Made by a program: the position numbers and the translations under genes. Below the pieces are notes generated by a model. That model made no database searches, had not been told where the DNA came from, and saw only the letters and a program-made list of their open reading frames with translations. Below, piece by piece: positions 62,901-64,000 of a stretch of 64,000 bases of DNA (the stretch's first letter is position 1; each line of letters begins with the position of its first letter). Where the stretch lies: contig JBAOHL010000004.1 of the NCBI GenBank assembly GCA_037045045.1, positions 186,001 through 250,000 of the forward strand, read 5' to 3'. This DNA is from Phosphoribacter sp037045045. Its GTDB lineage: Bacteria; Actinomycetota; Actinomycetes; Actinomycetales; Dermatophilaceae.

Positions 62901-64000
62901 GCGGCTCTTGTCCAACGACAGGGAGGGACGGGTCACCGTGCCGAGCGCCTGGTTGCGCAGCGAGGTCGCGACGCCGGCCGAGTTGACGGTCGTGGCCTTG
63001 CTCAGGTTGGCGCTCTGCAGGAGCGTGCCGCCGGGAATCCCGGCGGGGGGCGGCACGAGGGCCGAGAACTCGACCTCGAAGACCCGCTCGATGCTGGCGT
63101 CGACAAAGCGCAAGGCGCCCCCGGCCGGAGATCCGAGATGCCAGGCCAGCAGAGTCCCTGGGCTGCCGGCGCTGGGCGGGTCGGCAACGACGGTGTGGAT
63201 CAGGTCGGCCCCTGTCTGGCCGGTGGCGGCGTTGACGCCCCAATACCGCTCGAAGGTGAAGCCGGGCGGCAGATAGTCAGTGACGTCGATGTTGCGGTAG
63301 TAGAGGCCCGACCCGACCGTCGGGTTGGCCTCCCCGCCGTTGAGGGTGACCCGGACGCGATAGCAGATCCGGTCTCCCGGCCGGTAGTACTGGACGGCCG
63401 ACGCCAGGTCGTCCGCGGGTTGGTAGGTGACCGTCGAGGCGTTGCATGACAGTTGCGTGTTGGGTTGGGGCACGGCGACGAACTTCTCGATGTCCGGGTT
63501 CGCCGACGTCTGGCCCGCCGATGAGTCGTCGGGGGCCGGCCTCGGGGCACCGGAGACGTTGGTCCCCGAAATGACACCGGTAGCGGTCGACGCGGCAGCG
63601 ACTGTGTTCTCCCAGCTGTCATTGGCGAGCACAGGCTCGGCGTCGGTGAAGTTCTCCTGGTAGTACTCGCGAGTGCGGGTCGGGAATGTGATCGACAGGG
63701 TCGAGTCGGGCGGCATCCCGGCGGGCACCGCAAAGGTGAGCGTCCACGTCCCGTCCGGATTCTCGACCGGCCGGCTCGCGTAGGACGTCGGCGTGGGGGG
63801 ACCTCCGGCCACCGAGATCATCGGCCCCACGCCCGCGACCGGGTTGCATTCCGCCTTCTGCGGCACCGGCTCGAAGTTGGTCGATCCGAGCGGGCAGAGC
63901 CCGTCGGGCAGGGTGTCGGTGACGAAAAGGTCTCCACCCACCGACCGGTATTCGCCGGTCTGGAAGTTGAGCGTCCATGTGGACAGTCCGCCCCGGGCGA
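56940..64000 (-). CDS. Very large LPXTG-anchored surface protein with DUF11 and SdrD-B-like repeats, 5' end beyond window
   Basis: The frame is open from the right window edge to 56940, so at least 2350 residues are present and the N-terminus is missing. The N-terminal two thirds consist of successive DUF11/isopeptide-type domains (signatures such as VTNTG..A.DVVVTD, LPAGL). Five SdrD-B-like domains of about 115 residues follow between roughly 59590 and 57860, each starting (S/L)IGD.VW.D.NGDG and having a GADG/GPDGV(F)GT.DD loop that looks calcium-binding. Two more DUF11 domains follow. The C-terminus is a sortase signal: LPKTG (about 57039-57053), hydrophobic GALIFLAVVAMAIGGALVLF, then SRRRRMNPE. 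It should be covalently attached to the cell wall by a sortase and act in adhesion or aggregation. No sortase gene lies in the window. Confidence 0.93.
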   Translation of the reverse strand, partial: ARGGLSTWTLNFQTGEYRSVGGDLFVTDTLPDGLCPLGSTNFEPVPQKAECNPVAGVGPMISVAGGPPTPTSYASRPVENPDGTWTLTFAVPAGMPPDSTLSITFPTRTREYYQENFTDAEPVLANDSWENTVAAASTATGVISGTNVSGAPRPAPDDSSAGQTSANPDIEKFVAVPQPNTQLSCNASTVTYQPADDLASAVQYYRPGDRICYRVRVTLNGGEANPTVGSGLYYRNIDVTDYLPPGFTFERYWGVNAATGQTGADLIHTVVADPPSAGSPGTLLAWHLGSPAGGALRFVDASIERVFEVEFSALVPPPAGIPGGTLLQSANLSKATTVNSAGVATSLRNQALGTVTRPSLSLDKSRSPSAAVVAPATPITYSLAVTNHAPLPDPQGFGGAVDITVRDLLPFEVRCSAVSAISAPPGGAVGVCSDPSPDTPGARSRVDWTVPGPLLPQQTQRLSYVLTLPPDLAPSEDLVNDAGVRTYAGPVNTGGTPTVYIPPNNIDPALTPNIVEPARDQETVQLAPVVVDKLQRSELAESGNSRNPELSATIDQATVGEYVDYVVRMTLPASSTVYEATATDTLPAGLSLLTSGPNGVVPSAFLDGAVLPSSWTFDASTLTVTLPTPYAVDKTPDTIEVRFRAIVTDTAANASGMTKVNSAAFTYKTKAAETGVEPTQIRNPGNSTTLQIVEPNLSMTKDDDDADSLVVPGQQVTYTLTATNTGSAAHDVVTTDCVPEHLTVVTPVPPPATPAGVAVSTATNVGGCTGTLITWTFPSSFSLDQGAPVALTYSVTVDAPTTAGQTFVNTARTTATSYPGANPDERTTYEASAADQLHTILPTVAKSVDPADATVGSTLTYTVIVTVPGGLAAPDATVLDVLPPGLDFEALTAVACTGAPGGFTCPSPSTVPVLPSGGPSPATGGVLGFFLDDLPASPPGQPWTIALTYRSTVANGAALVAGSTLVNTADLRWNPTSRYDANTLPNPDPAAFALDSADATATVTLHEPKVVVDKDVTYSAPTNAPCDQNHAASTGATDVDACQIAPDAAPTTMMYHLSVTNTGDWPAYDVVVTDSADLPAPSQIASLTITDPAGAVVTDGSITDGTGLSFRYPGPLAPGASFTITYTVELTTSDLNHDGNQVLNTMTVPSFSGISAEDRAAYPDREYRTYVGPSDTDTVTLRYPKPTISKSAVSDATDARIGQPFTWSITVGNASDFATLFGADVTDVLPAGWRYEPGSTTVTSAAGVTPNPLILGDPLVAPPADGHGPTLTWTDVATLDPQGTFTIHFQAVPTDELATVATTGAFPHVNTASIAGADGSGAPGNADGPYAASAQAQALIRRADLELQKAVTTAGPYSFGQTIQYTVTVTDTGPDPATGVSVLEKLPASLIFRSVVSSSVGNYDPATGVWAVGSLAVGSPQTLVLSVQINATGEVVNDSQVQSSDQWDPDSTPGNQQGPPAEDDESRVRIVTEPTRLGDRVWFDIDKDGVQDPTEPGIAGVTVTLADPGPDGVFGTADDGPTQRTVTDSSGSYQFTGLAVERAYLVTVDHATLPGGMTETFDIDGLGTPDAATVTIPLAAGPAGRSDVDFGYVGTGSIGDLVWFDRDGSGTPTQDPGEPGLPGIHVTITWAGADGVLGTPDDVAFPTTTDATGAYLVADLPFGPYAVTVDTSSPAFPAGVVPTYDADGTGTPNTSTVTLTTAAPTVRDQDFSYTGTASIGDRVWLDQNGDGVQDPSEHGIPGVTVTVTYLGADGVPGGGDDIVFTTTTGADGAYLVDKLPAGAYTVAVDPSTLPGGVAPTADLDGIGTPNTTAVTLATAQARRDVDFGYTGPGSIGDQVWLDTAATGDATFDPGTDRPLAGVAITVTYLGPDGAPGGGDDIVFTTTTDATGTYTVTGLPLGAYTVAASPPVTLTPTYDADGLATPNLSAVTLTAEAPVNADQDFSYTGAGSIGDLVWHDRNGDGQVQPGEEGIPGVTVTATWAGPDGVFGTPDDIVLPPVTTGADGSYVISNLPPGEFRVDLDPATIPVGYVPTYDLDGGPPRSATVTLEVGQHRTDVDFGEREIADLMVVKSHPAGEIGAGDQVIFRITVTNLGPGTGHDVQFVDTLPAGMTLVSALGEGWNCTPQGQNVTCVLDGDLASWAEAYVDLTVTTGVAAAPGVTNTVTVSSSTPDPNQANNTSVDPVVVSAADLSVAKSLVGALVSGSKAEYVLAVVNHGPSGVPVGKVVVLDQVPAQLSVGEVTSAEFSCAVTGQNVVCTNRGDFPAGATATISIRVTAASVSSTVQVTNTAAVTGGFVDPDAANNRSSVTSALADLPKTGFEAGALIFLAVVAMAIGGALVLFSRRRRMNPE

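Overview
The window is GC-rich actinobacterial DNA. A strong excess of the 7-mer GGCATAC/GTATGCC, the codon style and an LPKTG-anchored surface protein make me think of a Micrococcales actinomycete of the Intrasporangiaceae/Dermatophilaceae type. That placement is inference, not proof.

Positions 1-47002 are one large biosynthetic gene cluster (BGC) organised around a divergent promoter region at 36880-37150. Leftward from it run two giant NRPS genes (27706-36879 and 12932-27709) and an MbtH-like gene, followed by a strong hairpin. A second leftward operon (12361 down to the window edge) encodes a type II, highly reducing polyketide/fatty-acid set: ketoreductase, double-hotdog dehydratase, ACP, two KS/CLF-like pairs, an alpha/beta-hydrolase fused to a double hotdog and a DsbA/HCCA-type isomerase-like protein. 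After these come both subunits of a B12-dependent glutamate (methylaspartate) mutase, an SRPBCC protein, a phosphopantetheinyl transferase and a UbiB/ABC1 kinase cut by the window edge. Nearly every junction is an ATGA stop/start overlap. Rightward from 37151 run a DrrA/DrrB-like ABC exporter, SbnA- and SbnB-like enzymes for 2,3-diaminopropionate (Dap), a second MbtH, an acyl-CoA carboxylase beta chain, a type II thioesterase, a DUF3995-type membrane protein, a phytoene-desaturase-like FAD enzyme, a flavin/[2Fe-2S] reductase and a LuxR-type regulator.

The NRPS reads as six modules: C-A-T-E, C-A-T-E | C-A-T-E, C-A-T, C-A-T, C-A-T-TE. Pocket residues read by eye suggest X1 (D), Ser (D), hydrophobic (D), Val, a cationic residue (Dap fits) and an Asp-type residue (3-methyl-Asp fits). 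The mutase and SbnA/B genes would supply the two unusual residues. The PKS set plus isomerase and desaturase would make a polyene or cinnamoyl-type acyl cap. The whole looks like a cinnamoyl-type lipohexapeptide pathway, related in logic to skyllamycin and coprisamide.

Positions 47054-49590 hold two convergent LuxR-type regulators. The second is preceded by a 64-residue secreted peptide whose upstream DNA carries three GACATGTC palindromes. Positions 49591-52307 hold a PPOX-family protein and then a compact unit: a 69-residue peptide with four perfect 10-residue repeats, a JmjC/cupin oxygenase that seems to start at CTG inside a CTGA overlap, and a sucrase/ferredoxin-like protein. This is a candidate RiPP (ribosomally made, modified peptide) system. 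Positions 52323-56668 are housekeeping-like or accessory: a PadR-GyrI fusion regulator with a clear operator, a divergent SDR, a DHFR-like protein, a broken IS481 transposase and an SRPBCC gene apparently lacking its 5' end. Positions 56940-64000 are the 3' part of a very long surface protein with DUF11-type repeats, five SdrD-B-like repeats and an LPKTG anchor; its 5' end lies beyond the window.
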